A stretch of DNA of 17,997 nt from positions 1-17,997 of the forward strand of contig JAIPJV010000010.1 in NCBI GenBank assembly GCA_021734005.1, given 5' to 3'. Position 1 is the first letter of the stretch; each line of letters begins with the position of its first letter. Position numbers and translations under genes: made by a program. The notes under the pieces were generated by a model that had not been told where the DNA came from, searched no databases, and saw only the letters and a list, made by a program, of their open reading frames with translations. Below, in pieces: positions 1-7,983 of this stretch. Source of the DNA: Fidelibacterota bacterium (lineage in GTDB: Bacteria; Fidelibacterota; UBA2242; JAFGTP01).

Positions 1-821
1 CCATACTGCATGCCAAATTTTAGTTGCTCAGGATAACTACGGGGATGGGTGGCATCAATAGTTGTTAGGAGGATGTGATTATCCATATTACTTACAAGAT
101 CCATCAAATCCATAGAGATTCCTATTCGAAAGGTCAGGGGTAGAAGAAAACTCTCAGTTTCGTATTTTATTTCATTGGAAAAATTACGAACCGACATACC
201 AAATTTTAAACTCTTATACCCCGTTCTGTAAATTGTCCCAAAATCATAGGCTACAGCATAGGCTTTATTTCGTTTGACTTTTAAGCTATCTTCGACAACT
301 GGGACCGAACTTCTGCCTAATTGCTGACCAGCATATTTAACATGTCCTCCAACAGCAAATTTATCAGTTAAAATCGATGCATAGCCAATCCCAAGAGCAT
401 ATGCTGACGGTTCAAAAACCTCTGTTTTAACATACCCCTTATCATTACCCCATGCCATTGTACCTTGAATTTCCCCATAATCTACAGACATAAAAGATAA
501 GCCAATCACGCCAAATCTTCCACCGGCAGGGCGAATAGCCATTGTGTAGGAGTTATGTTTTATGTCAGCAATCCAGTTATTTTGGGTTGCATTAATATCA
601 AAGCGGCTTTTCATTCGAGCCATTCCTGCTGGATTAAAAAACAGAGAACTAGAATTCAGTTGCACTGTAGTCATTGCATCAGCCATTGCACCGCCCCTGG
701 CATCAGTAGCAACACTAAGAAATTGAAAACCGGTTTGGGCAAGCTTATCCTGAGCTGATATTGTATAGAATGAGATCAATAAAGTTAGTATTATAATTAA
801 TTTTATTTTGTTCTTGTTCAT
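1..821 (-). CDS. PorV/PorQ-family outer-membrane protein (3' end outside window)
   Basis: The gene starts at an ATG at 821 and runs off the left edge, so 273 residues of an expected roughly 330-340 are present; the C-terminus is missing. The start follows GAGGT with an 8-base gap. Residues 1-20 form a signal peptide (MNKNKIKLIIILTLLISFYT) ending near an SAQ site. The mature part opens with KLAQTGFQFLSV, then ARGGAM and LFFNPAGMA, the conserved N-terminal pattern of PorV/PorQ barrels. NWIADIKHN, DYGEIQGTM, VKYAGQQLG, FGMSVRNFSNEI and HPRSYPE recur almost unchanged in the paralogue at 6280-7284. In Bacteroidota, PorV is a T9SS outer-membrane component that receives cargo and passes it to the attachment complex. 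It follows the secreted-protein gene by 24 bases and closes the left-hand cassette. Being the PorV of a T9SS is inferred; a general FadL-like porin role is the alternative. Confidence 0.85.
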   Translation of the reverse strand, partial: MNKNKIKLIIILTLLISFYTISAQDKLAQTGFQFLSVATDARGGAMADAMTTVQLNSSSLFFNPAGMARMKSRFDINATQNNWIADIKHNSYTMAIRPAGGRFGVIGLSFMSVDYGEIQGTMAWGNDKGYVKTEVFEPSAYALGIGYASILTDKFAVGGHVKYAGQQLGRSSVPVVEDSLKVKRNKAYAVAYDFGTIYRTGYKSLKFGMSVRNFSNEIKYETESFLLPLTFRIGISMDLMDLVSNMDNHILLTTIDATHPRSYPEQLKFGMQY

Positions 822-845
822 TAAAAATACCTCAAAAATTTATTT

Positions 846-3038
846 TTATCTCACTATTACTAGTTTCTTAGTTATAGAGTCACCTTTATTATAAAGTAAT
901 TCATTAGTTTCGGGATCGGCATAATCCCTTGTGACTTCAAAATGAACAAGATAAACACCACTGACGACGGTTTGTCGAGAAGAGGTTATAGAATTCCAGG
1001 GTTCATCTCCACTGCCATCATTATGATTAATCGTCTTGATAAGATCTCCTCTTTCTGTAAAAATCCTTATTTTACAGTAAGCCGGAATATTCAAAAACAT
1101 GATTTTATCTGGCTCGCCTGTATATTGAAGATCTTTAGCTCGAATATTATAGGGATTGGGTACAATCATTATATTATCCAGGTCTTTTCCAGCTTTTCTT
1201 CTGAGATAAGCTGGCTTATTGGTCAAAGTATAAAATTTATTGCTTTCAAGCTCTCCAGTTGGATTGGCTATGCCTTCATTATTTTTGCTACCATCTGAAT
1301 ATGCTGAAATATAATAGTAATAAGAAAAACCTCTTACAGCACTTTTATCTTCAAAATAAGTAGTCCCTTTAGGAAGATCTGCTATTCTTTCATAAGTTGT
1401 ATCAGGTTTCCCAACTGCCCTGTAAATACGGTATCCAGCAAAGTTAGATTCATTCTTAGATGGACTTACAGCCCAGGAGAGCTTAATTTTATCGCCTCCT
1501 GATTCTATATTAAAAACTGTTGGAGGCTTAGGCGGTTGCGGAATTTCGTAGTTCATATTATAATTCCTTAGTGCTCTACTAAAAGTCTGAAGTATGGAAT
1601 CCATTCCAGTATAAACCCAGGCATTTTTGTAAATATCTTTATCACCGGTAGTGCTGCCATAATTAATTTCATTCGGGAAAGCTCCATCAGGTGGCAATTG
1701 ATAAGGTGAATTTTCCTTAAGCCAGTTATCGCCAATTTTTTCACACAGCGTCCTATTTAATCCCTGAACTCCTTCAACTTCTACTATTTTTATGCTTTCA
1801 CCATGGGCCAGGTCAAAAGGTCCATAAGTAACCATTGCGTTAGTGCCTCCACCATCACCATGAACTTTATAAGGGTCAACTTGATCAGTAATTGACTCGG
1901 TGTTTTCCTCAAACATCCTGGTAGATCCACCATTTGATTCACCACCATGGGGATTTCCACTTAACATAGAATAGACCTGGCTCATACCTTCTTTATCTGA
2001 TTGTCTTAAGTTTCCAATAGAAGGATAAGTATCGCCAGCATGCCAGCCTAAAAACACCGGTTGTTCCGGATCATCTTCTTTGTTTTCAGCATTTTTATCC
2101 ACATGTAATACAGCAAAGCCTGCAAATTGAGGTGCTGTTAAACGGCCATTTGAATTTATATACGGTGCTCCTACCATATCATAGCTCACATCTTCAGACT
2201 GTCCTAACCAGCTAAAAGCACAACGAATCCACTCCAATTGATCTAGAGGAGTATTTTCTGTGAAATTTTTTACTTCCTGATAATGCTGTTTATAGTTTTC
2301 ACCTCTTCTGGTAACCCAGCTATGTTTGCCATAGGACTGAGAATAATCTGAATGCATTGATCCTTCTCTACTGACACTGTATCGAGTACCCCACCCGATT
2401 CTAAGTCCTTTTAAGGAATCAGTTAATTCGACTTCAGGATCATAATCAACATTACCGGTATTGGTAAAAATAAATTCTTTTATAAGATAATCATCATGAA
2501 ACTGCTGACTAAAGGCTTTTACCCGTCTGGTCATGGTAAGCCCACATGACATATTAACTAGATTGTTGACAATTCTATCGGGGATTTGACTGGCATCGAT
2601 TGTATCGACATCACCTCTATAGGGTGCGGTAATATCCTCACCATCCACATACACTGTAGGGGCGGGAAATTTTGCAGATTGTTTCAATTCCATGGGATAG
2701 AGCGACAAATTAACATAGCCCTTATAAAAATAATTGGCCCAATGATCCCAATAAACGCCTTCTGCATCGGTAAAGTCCTGCATGGCAACCCAGGCTCTTT
2801 TTATTACGGCATTATCTGTGTAAGGATAGAGAGCCGGCCATTTTAAACCTTCATAGTAGCTGTTATTCCAGCCTCTCTCAGAACCATAGGCAGAAAAATG
2901 GCTCTGGAGGTCACCAATTCTGATATGGCGGGTTTCATTTTCACTAATACCCTGACCCATTATAGAATTAGCCGGGAGAATAAAAACAATTATTGTTAAA
3001 ATTAGTAAACTGAAATTATTTTTAATGAAATCAATCAT
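846..3038 (-). CDS. Secreted protein with fibronectin-III and T9SS/FlgD-like C-terminal domain
   Basis: This is a 730-residue exported protein. Residues 1 to about 28 are a signal peptide with a long hydrophobic core ending SIMGQ. The large N-terminal region (about 36-500) matches no family I can name, but is shared with the protein at 7984-10305: IGDL near the start, YVDG, DD..I.E.F.FTNTG, a DK.A..DD..QP acidic motif, and YGPFDLAHGESIKIV. A fibronectin-III domain lies at about 502-600 (LSWAV, GYRIYRA, YYYYISAY). The last 108 residues (623-730) carry VPNPYNI, IFTERGDLIKTINH, a W, SGVYLVHFEV and a terminal KKLVIVR, the pattern of T9SS type A or FlgD-like sorting domains. It begins 18 bases after the receptor stop, with GGAG nine bases before the ATG. 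I infer a surface protein working with that receptor; its ligand is unknown. It is not recognisably SusD. Confidence 0.85.
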   Translation of the reverse strand: MIDFIKNNFSLLILTIIVFILPANSIMGQGISENETRHIRIGDLQSHFSAYGSERGWNNSYYEGLKWPALYPYTDNAVIKRAWVAMQDFTDAEGVYWDHWANYFYKGYVNLSLYPMELKQSAKFPAPTVYVDGEDITAPYRGDVDTIDASQIPDRIVNNLVNMSCGLTMTRRVKAFSQQFHDDYLIKEFIFTNTGNVDYDPEVELTDSLKGLRIGWGTRYSVSREGSMHSDYSQSYGKHSWVTRRGENYKQHYQEVKNFTENTPLDQLEWIRCAFSWLGQSEDVSYDMVGAPYINSNGRLTAPQFAGFAVLHVDKNAENKEDDPEQPVFLGWHAGDTYPSIGNLRQSDKEGMSQVYSMLSGNPHGGESNGGSTRMFEENTESITDQVDPYKVHGDGGGTNAMVTYGPFDLAHGESIKIVEVEGVQGLNRTLCEKIGDNWLKENSPYQLPPDGAFPNEINYGSTTGDKDIYKNAWVYTGMDSILQTFSRALRNYNMNYEIPQPPKPPTVFNIESGGDKIKLSWAVSPSKNESNFAGYRIYRAVGKPDTTYERIADLPKGTTYFEDKSAVRGFSYYYYISAYSDGSKNNEGIANPTGELESNKFYTLTNKPAYLRRKAGKDLDNIMIVPNPYNIRAKDLQYTGEPDKIMFLNIPAYCKIRIFTERGDLIKTINHNDGSGDEPWNSITSSRQTVVSGVYLVHFEVTRDYADPETNELLYNKGDSITKKLVIVR

Positions 3039-3056
3039 AAAATTAATCTCCGGTAT

Positions 3057-6000
3057 CTAAAACATTATTTGTATACCAAATTCGATATACCTTGGATTAA
3101 GGAAAGTCAAGGATCCTATATCGGGCATATTTATGTAAGCGTTTTTATCCAAAACATTTTTCTGAACCCAATCTTTGCTTCTATCTTCCCAGGCACCATT
3201 CTTATACATTTTATATTGGTCGCTGACCTGATCATAATAAAGTACTCTGGAATCAGGTGAACTAATATCAGCTACATTTTCTATACTTTGCATTGGTATG
3301 TATTCAACATCGGATTCTCTGTATCTGCCAACTCGATCATCACCATGCTGGATGCCATCTTCCCAATCGAAATGCAAAGAATTCATATAATTATATCTAT
3401 CTCTACTACCGGAAAAGCCGGCTGTAGAAAGCCGTTTTATATTGAATACATTGGAAATATCAACGAAGATCTTAAAACTCACATCTTCCATTTTAACCCT
3501 TTTGGAAAGACGGGCATTCAAATTATAGTAATCTACCCATTGAACATTATTTATTACGCCTGTACCCAGGATATTATTGGGATTAAAGGTTTCCTTATCC
3601 CCTGCTCTCCAGGTTCCCAAAAGATTCAAGTTCCAGCCACCAAGTGGCCTATATCTGGAAAATTTAGGCCCAAAATCATCAGGCGTATGAAAATCAAGAT
3701 TAAACCGGGCGTAAGGTTGTGGACTTGGTTTTTCCTGATAGGGATTTTGCATTAAATATTCTCGCATCCTATTGGGATTTTCATAGTATGCCATATAACC
3801 AAAATAACCATAGGTATTGACCATATAAGTATAATTGAAAAAACCGGTTAGCCAGTCACCTCTTTTTTTGTCAAGAGTTATTTCAAAACCCCTGATATCT
3901 TCATATTGGTTATTATCAGGGCGATAATATTTAACTGTACCATCAACATTTTCGTAATAAATCCATGAATCATTTAGATCATTTCCTATTTGATTTGTAA
4001 CATTTTTATAATAACCGGCAATATTAAGTAAAAATTGGTCGAATAGATTATGCGAATATCCCACTTCATAGGATACAGTCTTCTCCATTTTTAAGTTCGG
4101 ATTTCCAATGGAAGTGATAGAACCGTCATAATATCGTTGAATTCGAAACCTCTCGGAAGACTCAGGCTCAGTGCGGAAATGTCCATAGTTAAAATATAAT
4201 TTTGAATCATCAGTAATAGGATGGGAGATTCCCAGTCGAGGACTAACAGCCCAGTAAGCTTTAGCATCTTTACTGGGAGCTTCGTCCTCAATTAGATTTC
4301 CTTTACCAGACTCGTAATATTCGCTATAAGGGTCTAAAGTATAGTATTCACGGTTTGCATAAGTATAGTCAAGTCGTAGTCCTAGATTGGCTATAAAGCC
4401 CTGAAATTCTAATTTATCCTGGGCATAAACACCTATTCTGTAAGGACTGACTTCATAAACCTGCTCACGATTCCAAGTTTCCATACCTGGATTTGAAGTA
4501 GATGACTGAATGTCATAATTATTTAAAGTAATATCAATACCGGTTTTAAACTGATTTTTGCTGTTAAACTGGTTTACAAAGTCAAATTGAATCTTGGTAG
4601 TCTGAATAACACTACTGTCTCGACCAAGATTTTGCCAGCCACCTAAACGGATATTATCACCAACTGAACCAACTCCGTAACCCCAATAACCATAGGGTTG
4701 TTGATCTACGAGGAGCTCACCATCGACAGGAAATATATCTGTATTATCAGTAGTGTCTCTCAGATCCATTTGAAAAGTATTGTAGGCATTGACATCATGT
4801 TGTATCTTAAATTCATAATAAGTATCAGATGCAATAACATGATTAATTTTTAGTCCTATTTGTCCCCTATCAATATCGGCGGGGCTATAATAGGCCGGTA
4901 CAAAAAGCATTTCCGAAGTTGCCCTGGCTGCAACTGAATAGGTCGATCTCATGACATCGCCAGTAGGAGTTGTTGTCCAATTATAAGGCGAAGTTGATTG
5001 AGTTCGGCTACCTCTTAAATTTAAAATTGCTTTTATATCGGAAGTTATATCGGAAGTTAGTTTTAAATTACCTACATAATTATTATAACTCTCTCTGGAG
5101 ACCGGGATAACAAACATTTCCCGCAATTGTCTATATGATCCATAAAATCTTAAATTACCGAGAGCATCACTTACTAGAGGAACAGGGCCGCCCAAACCAG
5201 CATCAATGACGTAATCAGACTTTTTTATATCACCCTGTCTTCTGTGCTGATATTCAAATAATCTTTTTGCACCTTCAGGTGATAGATCGTTGTCCGGATC
5301 ACTATCTCTTAAAGTTGATTGGGCAACATAATTCCAGCCTTCAAATATGGGATATTGTTCCCTGGTATATTGATCCCAGTTCCCATTTTTAGTACCTGTG
5401 TAGCATACTTCAGGATCCATATATGGTCGTAAAAAATAGGAGTCTTCTGAATAAGCAGATGAACCATAATGCTTTGCAGTAGGTGGATGATAACGGACAG
5501 TAAAAGCACCTGTATAACTCGTTTTTGGACCCTCTTTAGTAACTACATTAATAACGCCGGAACGGCTTTGGCCATACTCCGCATTAAAACCACCGGTCTG
5601 GACCTTTACCTCTTTGACAGTATTCATATTCATTGACATAACAGGGTCATGAGACCTTTCATCATTTTGTACAAAGCCATCAATTATAAAAGTAGTCTGG
5701 CGAGCACTACCACCTCTGATTGCCAGTCCATCTTCCACACCTGCCTGAAGATTAATCACATCCTCTACATCATTTATTGGCAAAGATTCAATTTTTTCGG
5801 AATTAACATTCAATTCACTAGCAGAAACATCTTTTGCAACTACCGGCCTTCTGGCTTCGACTACTACTTCTTCCATGCCCATTGCTTCAGGAACCATTTC
5901 CACTTCTACTGTTGTGGTTAGATCAATATTGACATTGACCTCCTTGACTACCACTGTTTTATAACCAATCATTGAAATTTTTAAATTATAGGTTCCTGGT

Positions 6001-6224
6001 GAAACATTAAGGATAACATAATAACCATCATTATTAGAAGCAGCCCCCATAGAAGTGCCTTCAATCACAACATTTGCGCCTGGTAATGGTTGACCAGTTT
6101 CCTTATCAGATATTGTACCGGCTATTTTCCCTGTAGTTGCAGCATTTAAAAACAAAACAGATGATACAACAAGAATAGCTAAAAATTGCAGTATATTGTG
6201 ATTTTTATTAAATGCGAGATGCAT
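3057..6224 (-). CDS. SusC-like TonB-dependent receptor
   Basis: This 1055-residue protein is an outer-membrane active transporter that would take energy from TonB/ExbB/ExbD, none of which is in the window. Residues 1-29 are a signal peptide ending FLNA. Residues about 32-113 form a carboxypeptidase-regulatory-like domain (GKIAGTISDKETGQPLPGAN). EEVVVEA at about 118 is a likely TonB box. A plug domain follows to about 233 (LAIRGGSARQTTFIIDG, GGFNAEYGQSRSGVINVVTKEG), then a beta-barrel ending in a terminal Phe, the usual barrel-assembly signal. KRLFEYQHRR, in the region after the plug, is shared with the receptor at 10341-13685. The start at 6224 follows AAGGAAATAAC. The gene follows the PorV-like gene 6280-7284 by 55 bases with no strong terminator, so it may be read through from the upstream cassette. 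The substrate cannot be told from sequence. Confidence 0.92.
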   Translation of the reverse strand: MHLAFNKNHNILQFLAILVVSSVLFLNAATTGKIAGTISDKETGQPLPGANVVIEGTSMGAASNNDGYYVILNVSPGTYNLKISMIGYKTVVVKEVNVNIDLTTTVEVEMVPEAMGMEEVVVEARRPVVAKDVSASELNVNSEKIESLPINDVEDVINLQAGVEDGLAIRGGSARQTTFIIDGFVQNDERSHDPVMSMNMNTVKEVKVQTGGFNAEYGQSRSGVINVVTKEGPKTSYTGAFTVRYHPPTAKHYGSSAYSEDSYFLRPYMDPEVCYTGTKNGNWDQYTREQYPIFEGWNYVAQSTLRDSDPDNDLSPEGAKRLFEYQHRRQGDIKKSDYVIDAGLGGPVPLVSDALGNLRFYGSYRQLREMFVIPVSRESYNNYVGNLKLTSDITSDIKAILNLRGSRTQSTSPYNWTTTPTGDVMRSTYSVAARATSEMLFVPAYYSPADIDRGQIGLKINHVIASDTYYEFKIQHDVNAYNTFQMDLRDTTDNTDIFPVDGELLVDQQPYGYWGYGVGSVGDNIRLGGWQNLGRDSSVIQTTKIQFDFVNQFNSKNQFKTGIDITLNNYDIQSSTSNPGMETWNREQVYEVSPYRIGVYAQDKLEFQGFIANLGLRLDYTYANREYYTLDPYSEYYESGKGNLIEDEAPSKDAKAYWAVSPRLGISHPITDDSKLYFNYGHFRTEPESSERFRIQRYYDGSITSIGNPNLKMEKTVSYEVGYSHNLFDQFLLNIAGYYKNVTNQIGNDLNDSWIYYENVDGTVKYYRPDNNQYEDIRGFEITLDKKRGDWLTGFFNYTYMVNTYGYFGYMAYYENPNRMREYLMQNPYQEKPSPQPYARFNLDFHTPDDFGPKFSRYRPLGGWNLNLLGTWRAGDKETFNPNNILGTGVINNVQWVDYYNLNARLSKRVKMEDVSFKIFVDISNVFNIKRLSTAGFSGSRDRYNYMNSLHFDWEDGIQHGDDRVGRYRESDVEYIPMQSIENVADISSPDSRVLYYDQVSDQYKMYKNGAWEDRSKDWVQKNVLDKNAYINMPDIGSLTFLNPRYIEFGIQIMF

Positions 6225-6279
6225 GTTATTTCCTTTTTATCAAGTCCTAATATAGCTCAATGATTTCACTAAATTGAGA

Positions 6280-7284
6280 TTATAGAGCAAAATTTAAGGT
6301 GAAACATTGAGTTTCTTCAAACACTCCAAAAGGCATATAAGAATAATCAAATGATAAACCGAACTTCTCAATTCCAAGTCCAAAACTAGATGACCTTTCA
6401 TCTCTATTGCCCATATATCCATATCGTAAGTAAAACACATCATTTAGACTATATTCAAGTCCCAAATTAGCATACTCAGGATAAGAACGGGGATGGACCG
6501 CATCTACAGATAAAAATAAATTATGTGTCCCTGAATGTATAGGTACAAAGTCTAAGACATCCATTGACAAGCCAATATGAAATGTAAGAGGTAATTGGAA
6601 GCCTTCATCTTCAAAACGGATTTCATTAGAAAAATTTCTAATTGACATTCCGAAAACTATACTCTCCCATCCAGTCCGAAAAAGTGTCCCAAAATCAAAA
6701 GCGGTCGCAAATTCTTTATATTTGGCAACCCCCAAACTATCAGTTTTTTCTACTTCAACTACTGATTGTCCAAGATTCTGACCAGCATATTTTACCTGTC
6801 CACCTACAGAAAATTTTGTTGACAATTCTTTAGCATACCCTAATCCAAATGAAAGTGCTGAAGGCTGTAATATTTCAGTATCAATATACCCCTTGTCATT
6901 ATTCCATGTCATCGTACCCTGCATTTTTCCATAATCAACTGAAATAGCGCTAATTCCAATAACTCCCAGTTGACCTCCAAGAGGTTTAAAAGAAGCACTG
7001 AGAGAGTTGTGTTTTATATCAGCAATCCAGTTATTTTGGGAAAGAGAGACATCCGCCCTGTTTTCTGATAAAGCCAAACCAGCGGGATTAAAGAAAAGGG
7101 CTCCGGAGCCGATATCCATTACTGTAGTCATTGCTCCGCCCATAGCGGTACCTCTAGCATATGTATTCACACTAAGGAATTGAAAACCTGTTTGTGCTAA
7201 TTTTTCATAATCCTTAGCAAATATGCTGGTGGAGATTAAAAACACTGAAATGAATATTCCGTATACTAATTTTTTAAATTTCAT
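6280..7284 (-). CDS. PorV/PorQ-family outer-membrane protein
   Basis: This is a complete 334-residue member of the PorV/PorQ family. The open frame extends to 7335, into the lipoprotein gene, but the ATG at 7284 is the better start: it has GGAGGT four bases upstream and gives a clean signal peptide (MKFKKLVYGIFISVFLISTS, then IFAKD). The mature start KLAQTGFQFLSV, ARGTAMGGAMTTV, LFFNPAGLA and NWIADIKHN are family hallmarks, and the rest alternates as beta-barrel strands to the final FTLNFAL. It is a close paralogue of the partial gene at 1-821 across its whole length. It follows the lipoprotein gene by 28 bases. By analogy with Bacteroidota PorV, it may shuttle the sorting-domain protein at 7984-10305 to the surface; this is inferred from family and position only. 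Confidence 0.9.
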   Translation of the reverse strand: MKFKKLVYGIFISVFLISTSIFAKDYEKLAQTGFQFLSVNTYARGTAMGGAMTTVMDIGSGALFFNPAGLALSENRADVSLSQNNWIADIKHNSLSASFKPLGGQLGVIGISAISVDYGKMQGTMTWNNDKGYIDTEILQPSALSFGLGYAKELSTKFSVGGQVKYAGQNLGQSVVEVEKTDSLGVAKYKEFATAFDFGTLFRTGWESIVFGMSIRNFSNEIRFEDEGFQLPLTFHIGLSMDVLDFVPIHSGTHNLFLSVDAVHPRSYPEYANLGLEYSLNDVFYLRYGYMGNRDERSSSFGLGIEKFGLSFDYSYMPFGVFEETQCFTLNFAL

Positions 7285-7288
7285 TAAG

Positions 7289-7294
7289 ACCTCC
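7289..7294 (-). promoter_or_regulatory. Shine-Dalgarno GGAGGT fixing the PorV-like start
   Basis: On the minus strand GGAGGT is followed by CTTA and then the ATG at 7284. A start at the far end of the open frame (7335) would have no comparable site, would overlap the lipoprotein gene by 23 bases, and would put a charged stretch before the signal peptide. Confidence 0.8.
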
Positions 7295-7312
7295 AAAATG
7301 TCTATGCATAAT

Positions 7313-7957
7313 TTATTTTTCTTCAAGAATAGCAAGATTAAAAGTGTTACTCGTAGTTTTATCGCTAGTAATAAATTTTATTAAATAGTTACCAGAAGAT
7401 AAATCATAAAGCGTTCTTGTTTTTATTATATCTTTATATTTTGCAATGGTTTCCATTGGAAAATAACTCGAATTAGGCTCTATTAAACCACCTTCTGTAT
7501 CATATATTTCTATTCCCAAAAAATTATTCATATATATAACAATTTTCTTTTTTTCAGAATTTTTTAGACACTGGTAAGTCTCATCTATATCACCACTAAC
7601 TTTAACCTGATAATTTATTTCTTCTTCTGCAATCCAATTACTATCTGGATAAATAGTATTAAATATGGAAGATTTATCATTATTATCTAATGTATCACTT
7701 GTATCAGCATGAGTTACAACATAATTAATAGTAGTATCTTCATTCTCTATTTTCATATATTCTTCTACTGTAGCAGTTCTAATGCTTTCATAAGTAGTAT
7801 CTGATAAGGTTTGAGCTGCTATCTCATCAATTTCCATAACCTTATACTCTTCTTCTTTAAAGCTACTATCTATACTTTCTACAATACTTTCACATCCCAC
7901 CATGAAGAGGAATAATGCAAGAGAAAGAACTAAAGTTTTATTATTCAACCAATTCAT
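7313..7957 (-). CDS. Putative outer-membrane lipoprotein of unknown function
   Basis: This 214-residue protein matches no family I recognise. Residues 1-22 are a lipoprotein signal peptide with a lipobox FMVGC and Cys22 as the predicted lipidated residue; Met at position -3 is slightly atypical. The next 100 residues are rich in Asp, Glu, Thr and Ser, suggesting a surface or periplasmic linker. The C-terminal part (about residues 120-214) looks like a compact beta domain, with IVIYMNNFLGIEIYD, LYDLSSGNYLIKFI and a final FNLAILEEK; this recalls the YxL.SG.YLI.F pattern of small sorting-like domains, but weakly. AAGGAG lies seven bases before the ATG. It sits between the secreted-protein and PorV-like genes and has no counterpart in the left-hand cassette. 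Local base composition is very AT-rich (10 G/C in bases 7501-7560), which may indicate a later insertion. Confidence 0.75.
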   Translation of the reverse strand: MNWLNNKTLVLSLALFLFMVGCESIVESIDSSFKEEEYKVMEIDEIAAQTLSDTTYESIRTATVEEYMKIENEDTTINYVVTHADTSDTLDNNDKSSIFNTIYPDSNWIAEEEINYQVKVSGDIDETYQCLKNSEKKKIVIYMNNFLGIEIYDTEGGLIEPNSSYFPMETIAKYKDIIKTRTLYDLSSGNYLIKFITSDKTTSNTFNLAILEEK

Positions 7958-7983
7958 ATTAATTCTCCTTGTTAAATAGAAGG

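Noticed and set aside
3288..3755. 155-codon plus-strand open frame opposite the left-hand receptor
   Set aside because: It is antisense to a well-supported receptor gene, and lacks a ribosome site or family motifs.
6256..6278. CTCAAT...ATTGAG hairpin between the two cassettes as a terminator
   Set aside because: The stem is only 6 bp with an 11-base loop and no following T tract on the minus strand, so it does not support termination between the cassettes.
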